Origin: Dillenia suffruticosa
Taxonomy: Eukaryota > Streptophyta > Magnoliopsida > Dilleniales > Dilleniaceae
DNA: 64,000 bases
Reading direction: 5' to 3'
NCBI GenBank assembly: GCA_033439265.1
Contig: JAVTVX010000027.1
Span: 11,547,001-11,611,000, forward strand
Of the stretch, positions 1 to 11,242 are shown in pieces; the stretch's first letter is position 1, and each line of letters begins with the position of its first letter. The notes below the pieces were generated by a model. It was given only the letters and a program-made list of their open reading frames with translations, made no database searches and had not been told where the DNA came from. Both the position numbers and the translations under genes were made by a program.

Positions 1-694
1 TGATTGTTTGGTACATCTTAGTACTCTCGTGATGCATCGCATAAGCTGAAAAGTGTGCCTCTTCAAGTATGACCCTCCAAAGATCATCATTATTGGGAAT
101 ACAAATTCGTTTCCCATATACCACCATGCCGGATATTGAACTCACCACCTTCACCCTTGTAAACCTTCTACACTATACCCTTTACCTCCCCATTGGTTGT
201 TTGGAGATCTCTAATATGATTCACTAATGTTGGTCGCACTTTGAATTTGACCTAAAGTGTACCATCATTATCATTGGCCAATTTGACTCTAAGTGCACGA
301 AATCCTACTAAGCATGAGAGATAAGAACTCCCATGGGGTGCCAAAAAAGAAGACTTGTGGCTTAGGGGCGTCCGTGACTACATTTGCTTTACCCGGGTGA
401 TAATCTATAACTAATCGTAGCCCTTAATTAATTCTAACCATCTCCGTTGATTCAAATTTAATTTCTTTTGAGTGAGCAAGTATTTGAGACTTCTATGATC
501 AGTGAAAATCTTGTATGTAACCCTATATAAGTAGTGTCGTTATATCTTCAATGTGAATACAATGGTGGCTAACTCCAAATTATATGTGGAATAATTCAAC
601 TCGCGCTTCATCAACTGCCGAGAGGCATAAGCAATCATTCACTCATTTTGCATTAGCACACAACCCAACCCTTGTCGGCCAGTATCACTAAATG
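1..694 (-). pseudogene. Ty3/gypsy RNase H (distal part) and start of integrase
   Basis: Reading the minus strand from 694 down, the translation gives GLGCVLMQNE, then AYASRQL and a YSTYNLELATIVF stretch. These are RNase H signatures of gypsy polyproteins. They are followed by the [13 protein letters not shown] linker (about 370-420) and, near the left edge, a stretch ending EEAHFSAYAMHHESTKMY, which is the H2C2 zinc-binding start of a gypsy integrase. Several stops and frame changes break it. It continues the element whose RT lies at 1393-2260; the CACTA-type element at 695-1392 splits the RNase H. The rest of the integrase and the 3' LTR lie off the left edge. The linker and integrase wording fit the Tekay/Del chromovirus lineage; the lineage is my inference. 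Confidence 0.8.
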
Positions 695-1392
695 CATGAC
701 TAGAAAACAGACTTTTAGTGACGGAAAAATCTGTCGCTGAAAGTCCTTTTTCGTTATTGAAGGGTATCGACGACAGATTTTTTCCATTCCTAAATCCGTT
801 GTTGAAAGTCACCCCGCTAAATATTAGCAACGGATTTAGTTCCATCGCTAATATTAGCGATAGAAAAAATCCGTCACTAATGATTAGTGAATTAGCGACG
901 GAAAAAAATCCGTCGCTAAAAAAAATAAAAAAAAAAAGAAAAAAAAATCAGCGACGAATCCTAATTTGTCGCAGATTTTTGAGTTCTCAAAAAAATAAAA
1001 AGAATTATTGAATAAAATTAAAAAATTAAAAAAATCTATCGGTAATCCGTCACTAATTTGTCTGTCGGTAATCTGTAGTTAATTTTTCTGTCACTAATCC
1101 GTCGTTGATGGCTATACATATTTTTTGTTTTAATTTTTTTTCCTTCACCAATACACCGACGAATTAGCGACGAAAATGTTTGGTCACTAAAAATTCCATC
1201 GGTAATCTGTGGCTGATAGTTTTATAAATTTATTTATTTATTTTTATGATTGACCACTACAGAGATGGATTAGTAACGGAAATATTTTTGTCGCTAATTT
1301 CCATTACTAATCTGTCGCAAATCGCTTGGTATTCTGTCCAACGGTATTCCGTCGGTAATTTTTTGACGCTGAAAGTCTGTTTTCTTGTAATG
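695..1392. mobile_element. Non-autonomous CACTA-type (En/Spm) element
   Basis: The right end, read inward on the minus strand, is CATTACAAGAAAACAGAC. The left end is CATGACTAGAAAACAGAC. Both resemble the plant CACTA terminus CACTACAAGAAAA. The flanking triplets are ATG (692-694) and ACG (1393-1395), a 3-bp target duplication with one mismatch, as expected for CACTA elements. Inside are many direct and inverted copies of a GCGACGGAAAAATCCGTCGC-like word, matching the subterminal repeat arrays of this superfamily. No transposase is present, and the reading frame at 718-1011 is only the repeats translated. It interrupts gypsy RNase H coding sequence, so it is younger than that element. Orientation cannot be set. 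Confidence 0.8.
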
Positions 1393-2260
1393 ACGCCATA
1401 TAATCACTACCGTTAGTAGGGAGGGCAAGGATTGGAGCGGATGTGAGACTCTTCTTGAGTTTTTGAAAACTCTCTTCACATTTGTTACCCCACTTAAATT
1501 TGACTCACTTTCGAGTCAAGTTGGACGATGGAACTGCAATCTTAGATAATTTTCGATAAACCTCCAATAGTATCCTACCATTCTAAGGAAACTCCTCACC
1601 TCTGTGACATTTTTAGGTTTTTTCTACTTCAATATGGCTTCCACTTTCCTCTGATTAACAAATATTCCATCCCCAGATGCCACATGCCTTAGAAAGCCGA
1701 TCTCCTTTAACCAAAACTCATACTTAGAGAACTTGGTGTATAACTCCTCCCGAAAATTTTGTAACACTATCTGAAAATGTTCAGAATGTTCCTCATCATT
1801 CTTGGAATACACCAAGATATCATCTATGAACACAATAATGAATTTGCCTAAATAGTTGTGGAACACTCTATTCATTAAGTTTATGAAAACTACGAGAGTA
1901 TTTGTTAACCCAAAAGGCATTACCATAAACTCATAGTGGCCATATTGCATTCTAAATGTGATTTTGTAGATATCATCCTCCTTGATTCTCAAATGATGGT
2001 ACCCCGACCTTAAATCAATTTTCGAGAACACTCTAGTCTCTTGAAGTTGATCGAAGAGATCATCAATCTTTAGCAACAGGTACTTTTTTTATGGTCACTT
2101 TATTGAGTTGTCGGTAGTCTATACACAATCAGAGGGTACCATCATTCTTCTTCACAAATAAGACCAAAACACCCCAAGGTAAGGTACTCAGCCGGATAAA
2201 CCCTTTCTCTAATAACTCTTGGAGTTATACCTTTAGTTCCTTCAACTCTGCAGGTGCTAT
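1393..2260 (-). pseudogene. Ty3/gypsy reverse transcriptase and start of RNase H
   Basis: The best open piece is 1624-2076. It contains [34 protein letters not shown] and the catalytic FIDDILVYS motif (F-x-DD form), followed by a degraded thumb region (ASGDGIF, KVEAILK). Downstream to 1393 are remnants of the RT-RNase H connection (for example the KCEESFQKLKKSL-type stretch near 1480-1440). A gypsy RT-RNase H is normally one open frame of about 450 codons. Here it is broken by stops on both sides of the 150-codon piece and then by the CACTA-type insertion at 1392, so it cannot make active enzyme. It belongs with protease at 2261-2871 and gag at 3186-4556. Confidence 0.9.
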
Positions 2261-2871
2261 CCTATACGGAGGGATTGAGTCGGTGCGATGATAGGAACCA
2301 AATCAATAACAAATTCTAACTTCTGGATTGGAGGCAAACTAGGCAACTCATCTGGGAAGACATTTAGGAACTCATTCACTATTGGAATATCTCTCAAAGT
2401 TGGAATTCTTAACCGTGGTGTCAATGATGTACGCAAGGTAGGCTTCACATCCCTTATGTACTAGCCTTCTTGCTTCTATTATTGAAATCACATAGTTTGG
2501 CAAAATCTGTTGCTTACCGGGAATCACAAGCTGTGGACACCCTTGTCTACGGAACTCCACTTCCTTGGTGAAGCAATCCATGAACGCTCGGTAGTGGTGT
2601 AACTAATCAATACCCAGAATGGCATCAAAGTCTACCATATCTAGCGGAATCAGATCTGTCTCAAGAACTTCTTAACCTACCTTCACTTCACAATCCTTAT
2701 AGATCATATTCCTAGCCAACTGCTCTCGCAAGGGAGTGATTACCAACAACTCTTCCTCAAGCGGAGTCAAAGGCCTATCGAAATACCTAGCGAATATTAT
2801 GCTTACAAATGAGTTATTAAAACTCATATCAATAAACACACAGGCATTATTATCAAAGATTTTCATTGTAA
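2261..2871 (-). pseudogene. Ty3/gypsy aspartic protease region
   Basis: From 2871 down the translation reads NNACVFIDMSFNNSFVS, the equivalent of the retroviral-type protease core (L-I-D-S/T-G-S-T-H-S-F-V). The active Asp is retained, but the S-G that should follow has become M-S, so activity is unlikely. Next come LIPLDMVDFDAILGID, VDCF/MDCFTKEVEFRR and RRLVHKGCEAYLAYI, a standard linker of Tekay-like gypsy elements, then the DIPIVNEFLNVFPDELPSLPP run into RT. In-frame stops and a frame change near 2450 break it. Its upstream edge is the candidate intron acceptor at 2872-2873. Confidence 0.85.
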
Positions 2872-3185
2872 CTAATAGTATAAACCGTCAAATGATTATT
2901 AGTTAATCTCTAAAATACATATTTCATACATGACTTCTCATAATATCCTATTACACCACACAATCATGGACATATTATATAATTTTCTAACGATGGAGAT
3001 TTACAATTCTGCATGTGATTTTACCATCATATAACAACATAATCATCTCTATGCCTCTCTACATAGAATTTAAGTTCAAATTGATCCATAAATTCATTTC
3101 TAACATGTCAAATCATCAACATAAAAAATCATATAAAACTTATATTGTTTTCTAAGTCATCAAATCCAAGTTTAAGAGGATATAC
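2872..3185 (-). other. Intron-like segment between gag and protease
   Basis: On the minus strand the coding text ...DIITG stops at CACAG followed by GTATAT (donor at 3185-3184). It resumes after ACTATTAG (acceptor AG at 2873-2872) as ...TMKIFDNNACVFID. The 314-bp stretch between is very AT-rich, has stops in all frames I read, and carries an AACTAAT branch-point-like word roughly 30 nt before the acceptor. Its length is not a multiple of three, yet joining the GT..AG borders puts gag-end and protease in one frame. Alternatives are a small insertion with chance GT/AG edges; I see no target duplication. Confidence 0.45.
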
Positions 3186-4556
3186 CTGTGATTATGTCTG
3201 AATTGTTCTAAGCCTTCTCATTAGTCATTGCATAAATTCTTGTTTGAGTTCTTAGTTGGGGATGTTGAGGAGGAGTGGCCACTGTGTTGCTCTAGGTCCT
3301 TATTTGTGGAGCGGTATTAGCCGATGATGTAATGGTATTTGATTGATCACTTCTTGAGCCACTCGGGTGGTCTCGACTCAAATGACTTCCATGTTTATTT
3401 AAGCCCAGTTTGGGACAAACATTGCGGAAATGCCTCACTTTCCCACATTGTTAACACTTTGGAGGCTCGGTACATGGTCTGGGATGGAAGCTCTTACAAT
3501 TCCGACAAGGCTATTTCCTCGACCCCATTGACTTGCTGCCGGATGCAGCACTAGAAGTGACAGTACCAAATTTTGATGGTTGTTGGCTTTTTGGAGAGTC
3601 AACAGACTCAATAATTGGGACGCTACCATAGGAAGTCATGCTCATGTTCGTCTTGAAGGTTTGGTGCGATGTGAACCCGGGCCTTCTCTTCTTACCATGA
3701 CCGTCTCTAATCCTTCTCCACTCAATTACTATTTTCTTGGCCTTCAAAACCAGTTCCAGAAGATCTTGAAATATATGCCCCTTTGTAATCGACATCTTCT
3801 CCCTTTTATTCAAGTTCAACCTTGATTCAAACTTTACACATAAAGACTCCTTGGAGTTCCACACACTCTGGAACATATACAGCTATCTCTCTTAGCTCTA
3901 TCTCATATTTTGCCATGTCCTATTCCCTTGTGCTAACTTGAAGAATTCCTCCCTCTTTTGGTTCTTATAGAACCAAGTGTAGTACTTCTCTTCAAAAGCC
4001 TTAAGAAATTCTCCCCAAGTAGCAGGAGTAAAAGTCCTACCCTTCACATTCTCCTACCAAGTACTTGCACCATTGTCCAACAGCTTCATAGCCACCCATA
4101 ACTTCATCTTGTCATCCAACCTCATGTCGGTGACGGTCTCTTGGATTCGACCAATCCAATCATTGGCTACTGAGGCATTACATGTGCCCAAAAATGTTTC
4201 ACATTCAAGTTGTCTTGCCTCTTTAATCAATTTTGACAACTCAATGGTAGGGCGATTGGTTGAAGCAACAATTAGAGGAGGAGGTGGTGCCATCAGGGCA
4301 CTCGATGCGAAGGTAGATGTTGGAGGAGGAGTCGGTGCTTGTGGTGGAGCTTGCATTTGAGCCCCATAGGCCATCCACCACTCCATCACTTACTGGAGTG
4401 CAGCAAACGGTAGGGTTGGAGTCCCAGTTGGTGGAGTCGAGTGAGTAGGAACTAAAGGCGACGCATGTGAGGACGATATAGCTTCTGGTCGATGAGGTGG
4501 AGTAGGAAGAATCTCATTCGGGTTCTTGGGTTCCTCATTCTTTTTTGAGGAGGCAT
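3186..4556 (-). pseudogene. Ty3/gypsy gag (capsid and zinc knuckle)
   Basis: The start chosen is ATG at 4556-4554 (MPPQK), after which a Pro-rich leader runs to a stop near 4392. The frame reopens as MEWWMAYGAQMQAPP and enters the retrotransposon gag fold (ECETFLGTC, ANDWIGRIQETV, VKGRTFTPATWGEFLKAFEEKYY, KREEFFKLAQGN). Near 3440-3400 lies a zinc knuckle with C-x2-C-x4-H-x4-C spacing (C..CGKVRHFRNVC), in which one spacer codon is now a stop. Gag would form the particle that packages element RNA. Multiple stops and frame changes make it a remnant. The region ends in an ARVYAMT-like linker that normally precedes protease. Confidence 0.85.
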
Positions 4557-4780
4557 AGTTCTATAAAAGAGAAACTGTGTTTAGTAGTAAGACTAGTTGA
4601 AGAACTAAATATCTAACCCTCTAAAAATAAACTCAACTTCCTAGAACCCTTAAGAGGCGTCTTTAAAAAACCTTTGAAAATACCTTAAATACCAAAACTT
4701 TAAAATAATTGAAAACAATTGAGAACTTTTGAAAATATTTGAAAATCTCTTAAACTTTTACAAAACAAAAGCATAAACAT

Positions 4781-4788
4781 TGATACCA
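4781..4788 (-). other. Primer-binding site (initiator Met tRNA type) of the 1-4556 gypsy element
   Basis: The minus strand reads TGGTATCA, the core of the plant retroelement primer site complementary to initiator tRNA-Met. It lies about 225 bp before the gag start and just after the presumed LTR end (CATGACA at 4796-4802). Confidence 0.6.
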
Positions 4789-4795
4789 ATAAAAT

Positions 4796-7400
4796 TGTCA
4801 TGCCCCGACTGTTAGATATAGCACACGACAATCGTTGCGTTATCTCAGAATATAGGTGAGCCTAACTCGCACACTAAAATATCACAAGACATTCATCGAT
4901 ATCTATCTATTTTCTAAAATAATCTAATATTTTCAAATAAGTCAATATGCATTCATTACACAACAAAAGGATCAACCAAATCCGTCCCTATTCAAAACAT
5001 GCATGCATAAGGTCAGTTTGGCCATTCAAATCCAAATAAATGTATCAGGCCAGCTCGGCTATTCCAATCAAATCCACAAAATATAAAATAAATCCTACTC
5101 AAGCGTTCTAATCAAATGCCACAAAAAACAATTCCCAAATAAATTTCAAGAAAGAAAAGTAGATATTTTTAAGACAAGTTATGCAATTCCAATTAAAAAG
5201 AATTAAAAATACAAAGGTTAAACAAGTTTCCAAAGAAGTTTATACAAAAATGTCTCAAAAGAGTTTATCTAAAATCCTAAAAAAAAAAGAGAGAAATGGG
5301 ACAAAACTATTACTTGCAATGAGTCCTTCAAGATGATCTTGTCTCGAGATACTAATACCGACAATATTTTGATCTAAGTTTTCTTTGTGGAAAATTAAAA
5401 TAAGAGAGATGAATATACAACAATACCCGGTGAGTAAATAATATGTTATGAAAGTAAATGAGGATATGATTGTGGACATGTCAAACAATTATCTTAAAAT
5501 CATATTACCATATCCATAAAAATTCAAGATTTATCATCAAATATAAAAATTTTTAAAATAAAATTCAATATTCATAATGAACAAATTATATGTATTCAAT
5601 CATATCCATAACTTTTCCAAAATCATGGGGTTATCAAAATCATAGCTCCGACAATGGTCTACCGCGATCAAAGGCAGAACTATCAAGAGTTTTCATATTT
5701 TTCTAACTTACGAATCTCCCAACCTTGGTATTGGCTCAAGTATCCCTTGGGGTGTTACCAATCTAGTTTGAGAAATAATAATAATAGTCTTGGAGATACC
5801 TCTCGAGCGCAGCTATCTCCTAAGGCAAATTCCCTAACCACGTTGCCCTGTTGGGCCACACTGTGGGGAAAATGACTATAGCTATTAGCTCATTTATTCA
5901 AACACCATTTCACAAATCTCATAGTATATATCAAAGTTTGCCATAATCGTTCAAACATTTTTCAAATCATGAGTTCAATACCAATATATTCAATATGAAT
6001 TAATAAATATAACATATTATTTTAATAAAATATTCAAATACATTTTTCATTCTAAACTTCCTTTTGGAATACTACACAATAACAAACTAATTTATAAATC
6101 AATTTTAAAAATATTTGCAAAATCGAGTGAAATATTTTCTCATTCAAAATCACAATCATGCATCCATTTATCTTTTGGGAGGGTAATCACTTCCAACCAA
6201 GTCCAAATCAATGATTTTTCTCCTCCTTAAATTCCAATTGCCTTAAACCTAAGACAATATCTATACATTTATCATTTAATCATAAAATAATACTAAGAAA
6301 AATCAATATTCTCCTCACAACCCAAATTCTAATTTTTTCCCAAATTCACCAATCCATTACCTAATTTCATCAAATCACGTCACCAACCTACGGAAATAAT
6401 TCCCCCCTCAACATTTTCTCAAATTTTATCATTATATATACTCTAGGTCTAGACATCTAAATTTTATTTTTTCATTCTCAATATAAAGTTTATATACCAG
6501 TAAAATACACTCAAATTTAAGATGAAAGAATGAAAATTTTCTTACTTAAACCACCATTTTGTCTCTCAGTCACGTTATCTTCAAAGTCTAGATTTTTCTC
6601 TCTCTACAAAACCCAAAATCTCAATATAAATCCAAAATTCATACAAGAATAATTAAAATCCAAATTTAGGAAAGAGTATTACCTCTATTAGAACCACCAA
6701 TTTCATTCCTTGTTGAGTCACTTCAAACCCTAGATTTTTATCTTTTTAGGAAAACTTGAATCTTCCCCTACATTCAACCTTTTAGGGTTTGTTGAAAGGT
6801 TTGGAGTTCAAATCTATCAGTGTTTGTGGACACTTGATCAACTTGGAGGGAGAGAAGAGATGGAGAGCGAGAGCCGAGAGGTTGAGAGAATGAGAGGGGT
6901 GGGGTGAGGGGTTGAATGAGTCTCGGGTAAGAGGAGAGAAAAGTGGGTGAGGAGAGAGAATGAGTTTTTTTTTTTTGACTTTTCTCTTGTCGTTTTTTTC
7001 TTCTTTTGTTGTTACACTATTTCTCTCAACTCTCAAACAAAAAAAAATATTTTTTTCCTTTTCTTTTCTAAAACTCGCAAACAAAATAGAAAGAAAATTT
7101 GATCATTTACGTTATTTTCTTTTCTTTCCTATAACAACAACAACAACCTAATTCTTCTATTCCAAAATTTAGAGTTAGCCATTTGAGTGACAAATATCAG
7201 GAAGATAAAAAATAATAATAAAAATAATAATAATACAAGAGTGTTGATTTAATTCGAGAGGGTGCTTATGAGAAGCCAAGAGAACAATTTTTAACAAAAA
7301 TACAAAAGAGAGGTAAAATCAGATTGGTTGGAGGTAAAGGGGGAAAAAGCAAAATATTGAAATCGGGTGAGATGAATATTTTTATCTTTAAGCAAAATGA
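4796..7400 (-). repeat. Probable 5' LTR (and flank) of the gypsy element, right limit unknown
   Basis: Plus-strand 4796 begins TGTCATGCCCCGACTG, which is the complement of the LTR end next to the primer-binding site. The same kind of edge (CCCGCCCCGAC) is seen on the better-bounded solo LTR at 53209-56572, so a multi-kilobase LTR is plausible. I see no coding region in this stretch. The short frames at 5255-5488, 5654-5875 and 6782-7084 have no family features. From about 6830 the DNA becomes strongly purine/pyrimidine-biased. I could not find a matching right end or target duplication. Confidence 0.4.
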
Positions 7401-7956
7401 CTTTTTATCCCTTCACTCTCTCCCTCTTGTTTTCGAATCTTGATCTATCAATTTTTTCCTTTCTCTCCTACCAATCTATTCCTATTATACATACACAAAC
7501 TCTCTCTCTCTCTCTCTCTCTCATTTTTTTTTATTTTTTTATTTTTTTTCTTTCTTCTCTCCTCTCTTCTCTCTCCTTAGATTCTCTTTTAGTGAGAAAA
7601 TTTGGCTTTTTTCTCTTAAAAAATATCAATCTACATTTCAATGAAAGACAAGATAGAAAATTTAACAAGAATGGAGAGAAAGAGGAAGTGATAGACAAAA
7701 AATTGATTGAGAAAATAAAGAAAATGATAAATGGTGGAGAAGAGAGTGGGGAGAAGTGAAGATTAATTTAAAGATCGAGAAGAGAAGGAAGAGAAGAAGA
7801 CGATGTGGTTGGAATGGACTGAGAGTGAGAAAGAGAAAGAGAGTGATCAAACTGAGGAGAGAAGAGAGAAAGAATGTCATGAAACAGAAAAGTCAATTCA
7901 CCTAAAAAAGAACCACCTTTCTATTTTGGGGCTGAAGGGGTTATTGTTGTATGTCT
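7401..7956. repeat. Pyrimidine-rich low-complexity tract with a (TC)n microsatellite
   Basis: The plus strand is dominated by T and C up to about 7620 and by G and A afterwards. A clean TC dinucleotide run occupies 7501-7522. The frames at 7397-7759, 7662-7880 and 7803-8021 translate these biased tracts into Ser/Leu/Phe- or Glu/Lys-rich strings and are not credible genes. Confidence 0.6.
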
Positions 7957-8190
7957 TGTTGGAAAAGGAAGCAGAAAATTGGAACAATCGAAAGGTTTCT
8001 TTTTTGCTGCTGCTTCATTAGAGCGTTTAGTACATTAAATACATTGAAAGAGTAACTGAAAAATAGTTTCCTAATGCCATGAACATCTAACCACTAACTT
8101 AGTAACTTTAACTCCTAATACCCACTAACCACTAAATCATCACATTCTCCAAATGATATGCCACTAATATTTTGAATCATTCATTCAACA
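7957..8190 (-). repeat. 3' LTR of a short-LTR copia element
   Basis: Its ends are TGTTGGAAAAGG (left, plus strand) and ATTCATTCAACA (right), giving a TG..CA repeat of 234 bp. A polypurine tract lies directly next to it (8191-8203, minus-strand ATCAAGAGGGAG), followed by copia RNase H coding sequence. The 5' LTR is missing because the element is cut at about 9104. Confidence 0.65.
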
Positions 8191-9104
8191 CTCCCTCTTG
8201 ATTCAAAATTACAGACTCCCAACAAGACATGCAATTAATGATTCATTCACATTCTCTCCCCCTTGATATGCATATTCTGCCACTTTGCTTGACTTGAGCA
8301 AAAATTGATATGCATACTCTGCTTCCGATGAATATCTTTGAACTCAAGCAAAGTAATTTTTGCTTCTGATGATGATAAAGCTACTATTTCTTTCTTCTTT
8401 GAACTCCAGGTCATTGCTCCAGAACCAAAACTAAAAACAGTGCCATAAGTGCTCTTTCGATCATCCAAACTCCCTGCCCAATCACTGTCAGGAAAACCAA
8501 ATAACTTGAAATTTAGCATTTTAAAATACCAAATGCCAAAATCAACTGTTCCAGCCACATAATGAAGAATCCTTTTTGCTGCACCAAAGTGTTGCTTCGT
8601 AGATTGTGCACGAATTAGACACCACCAATAGAGAAAGCAATATCAGGTTTAGTGTGTTAGATAATTTAAACCACCAACTAAACTTCTAAACAATTTTAGA
8701 TTAGATTTCTCAGTCCCATCTTTACGCTGTAACTTCTCATTGATGTTCATTGGTGTGGCCGCCACTTCATAATTGGTCATATTAAACCTCTTCAAAAGAT
8801 CTGCAGCATATTTCTTTTGACATACAAAAATCTCATCTTCACCTTGTATCACCTCAAGCCCCAAAAGTATTGCAACAAGCCCAAATATGTCATCTCAAAA
8901 TTTCTCATCACGCCGTACTTGAAATTATCAATTAAGGACTTTGAGGAACCCATATAAACCATATCATCCACATAAAGGCAAACTACCAAAAAATCTCCAT
9001 TACCTTGTTGCTTCGAGAAGTGGGCTCATTTTTACTTCTCATGAATCCATTACCCTGGAAAAAGTAATCAATTTTGTTATACTATGCATGTGGAGCTTGC
9101 TTTA
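8191..9104 (-). pseudogene. Ty1/copia RT (C-terminal half) and RNase H fragment
   Basis: From 9104 down the minus strand gives LKQAPHA, a Y-x-K-I-D-Y-F stretch, GFMRSKNEPT, then (after a frame change) LVVCLYVDDMVYMGSS with the YVDD catalytic motif. These are followed by GLEVIQGEDEIFVCQKKYAADLLKRF and LVGGLNYLTH. RNase H follows at 8558-8247: FPDSDWAGSLDDRKSTYGTVF and ALSSSEAKI, where copia elements usually have SSTEAEY. The 5' half of the element (gag to finger region of RT) is absent. The cut at about 9104 is abrupt, and an unrelated LTR element starts there. Confidence 0.85.
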
Positions 9105-9663
9105 GGGTCGGGTCTTGTTCGCCTGATGGGTTCTGCAACGGGTCCTTTATCTGGATCCTAGAAAACTCATTTCGGCCTATTTTTCACGCAGTTTTCGATT
9201 GGAAATTATTATTGGGCATCCTTCAAATATTTTAAACTCGATTTTAAGAGGATTTAAGCCCAAAAAGTGATAGATCTAACCGCCCTAGTCGTGACTCTTC
9301 ATGGCCATTATGGAAATCCTAGTTTGCAGCATCATTACTTGTAATAAAATACAGCAAAATGTAGATCTATGTATGAGGAACACGTATAAACAATTTTCAT
9401 GCATCGATTTGCCCTCTAAAGTAATAGATCTAAGATTTTAAGTTTCGAGTACCATTAGGGTCCGAAACTTTGGCTTCAAATTTCATGGCCATAAAGTGTT
9501 CCAAAAATTATGAAAAATTTATTTTCATGATCTACGCATCATGGGCGACATCATTGTGTTCTTGGACTCATGAAACTCATCCGTGATCCGGATCCTAAAT
9601 TTTTAACCCAAAAATAATTTTGAAAAAATTTTTAATTAAATCCAACGAATACTCTGATACCAA
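9105..9663 (-). repeat. Non-coding leader of small LTR element copy A
   Basis: The minus strand begins with TGGTATCAGAGT (primer-binding site, about 9651-9662) directly after the LTR. The leader shares recognisable blocks with 16844-17060 on the plus strand, including a GTAGATYAYGAA...TTTTTTCATAATTTT block and the GCCAAAGTTT / GTCAAAGTTT block. I find no gag or pol in it. With copy B this suggests a TRIM- or LARD-like non-autonomous family, or two 5' fragments of a larger element. Confidence 0.55.
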
Positions 9664-10124
9664 TGTTCGATTTAATCGACACATCATGTGCATGCGGAAG
9701 CGTAGAAAATAAATAGGAATTTTTCGGGTTACCTCAAAATATAGGTCTTCTAAAATTCAATCGTGTCGTGAAATCTCTCGAACGGATTGCAAGGTTGGGA
9801 TGGTGATCACAGTATCGAACCACCATCACATTGCCACGAAACCTCAAGCCTCAAGTCCAGTGACAGTAGTGATACCAAAAATTCCCTACGTGGAATTTTC
9901 CCAAATCCTCATTATGTTAGAGATGTATGTGCTCTTTCAAGAAACCCTAGCCTCCATTCTATCTCTATGGAAGAGGAAGGAGCACATACACATTGGGCAT
10001 CTTCCAATTCAGTAATTAGTGGACCATAATTTGATGGTTAATAGGTAGTAAATGAGATAATGTGAATTACCCCATTATTCCAAGGATTACCAAAATGCCC
10101 CTCAATGGGCATACATAACCAACA
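9664..10124 (-). repeat. LTR of small LTR element copy A
   Basis: On the minus strand the repeat starts TGTTGGTTATG (10124) and ends ATCGAACA (9664), 461 bp. The primer-binding site follows immediately. It shares with 16330-16843 the block TGCCCAT(T)GAGGGGCATTTT near the start and TGGTGGTTCGAT..GTGATCACCATCCC near the end. The two copies have opposite orientations. The frames at 9787-10029 lie inside this LTR and are not genes. Confidence 0.65.
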
Positions 10125-10772
10125 ATTATTGAATATCATTTCCACATGGATTCTGGTATAAATACCGTGAAATAAAGCCAACTAAACTCTAGCGATCAAT
10201 GTGAATGAAATTAACTAAAAGAAGCATCTCCATGCTATGCAATTGTATTTTTTTTCTTATGTAATTTGATTTCTAGGATATGATATTAGAATTTTCTATT
10301 ATGATCGATATATATTTTAATCATAAAACCAAGTATTTTTAATTTGTCAATTATCAAAGAATGCAACGGAAATATAAATAAATCATAAACATGAAAAATT
10401 AATCAAAGATGAGTATGCAAAACTTAATTTTTGTAAATATAATAATCAGTAGAGAAATTAATAATACATATTTTATTTTTTCTTTGATTTGACTTATTGA
10501 AATCTGCACATCTCATGCTTGATAAAAATAACACTAAGTTGTTCTTTTTTTTTTTCTCTCTCTCTCTCTATGTCCTAACTCACTCTCATATATTTTTCAA
10601 TCTTGGAAGACATATATATATAGGAATAGATTTCCATGACATCTTCATTCTTCAATATACTAGATTTTAATTGGAATAGAAAAATAATATTATAAAGAAA
10701 GATTAGAAAGAGGTTAAAATTCAAGAACAATCACGATAATTTTTGAAATTATAAACAAGTATAATAATTTTC
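10125..10772. other. AT-rich non-coding stretch
   Basis: No gene seen. It has a TC run (10555-10569), a short TA run near 10613-10621, and near the right end a loose repetition of AATTTTTGAAATTATAAA-like words that continues past the copia insertion at 15834-15900. Confidence 0.5.
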
Positions 10773-10777
10773 GAAAT

Positions 10778-11242
10778 TGTTGAAATTTTAAATAAGCAAG
10801 CAACAAACTATGAATGAATACTTCAAAAATTTAATTGATATCTCAAAGAAAGTATACAAGTAGTTGAAATGTTTTTTCATACTTTACAAAAGGGAGGACA
10901 TCCTCTATTTATAGAGAAAGAAGAGAAGAAGAGAACTTAGACAAAATGAGAGGGAGGAGAGGGCCTTAGCCCTCTCCTTACTAGTCGTTGGGACAGTCCC
11001 AACGGCTAGTTTATCAAGCCAATGGGGGACCCTTTGTCCCCCATTTGCTAGCCCGGGCTGGGCCTGAAGGGCCCAGCCCGAACCCCTGCAGGCCAGGCCC
11101 ATTTAGGGCCTTATAAATGGATTGAAAAAAGGACTCAAAGAATAACCAACTTAGGGGCATCAATTTCGAATCTCATTTTATGACTTCTCTTTAGGGCTTC
11201 TTTAGGGAGAGCTAAGGAATCCAATTATGCTTCATTTCAACA
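10778..11242 (-). repeat. 3' LTR of the complete copia element
   Basis: It begins TGTTGAAATTTT and ends CATTTCAACA on the plus strand (465 bp). The minus strand carries a TATAAATA box near 10913. Positions about 11050-11080 hold a GC-rich perfect hairpin (GGGCTGGGCC, short loop, GGCCCAGCCC) that is missing from the 5' LTR. Confidence 0.95.

Noticed and set aside
718..1011. 97-codon frame as a small gene
   Set aside because: It is the subterminal repeat of the CACTA-type element translated; no protein features.
7397..8021. Frames of 72-120 codons in the TC/GA-rich tract
   Set aside because: Pure composition effect: Ser/Leu/Phe or Glu/Lys runs from microsatellite-like DNA.
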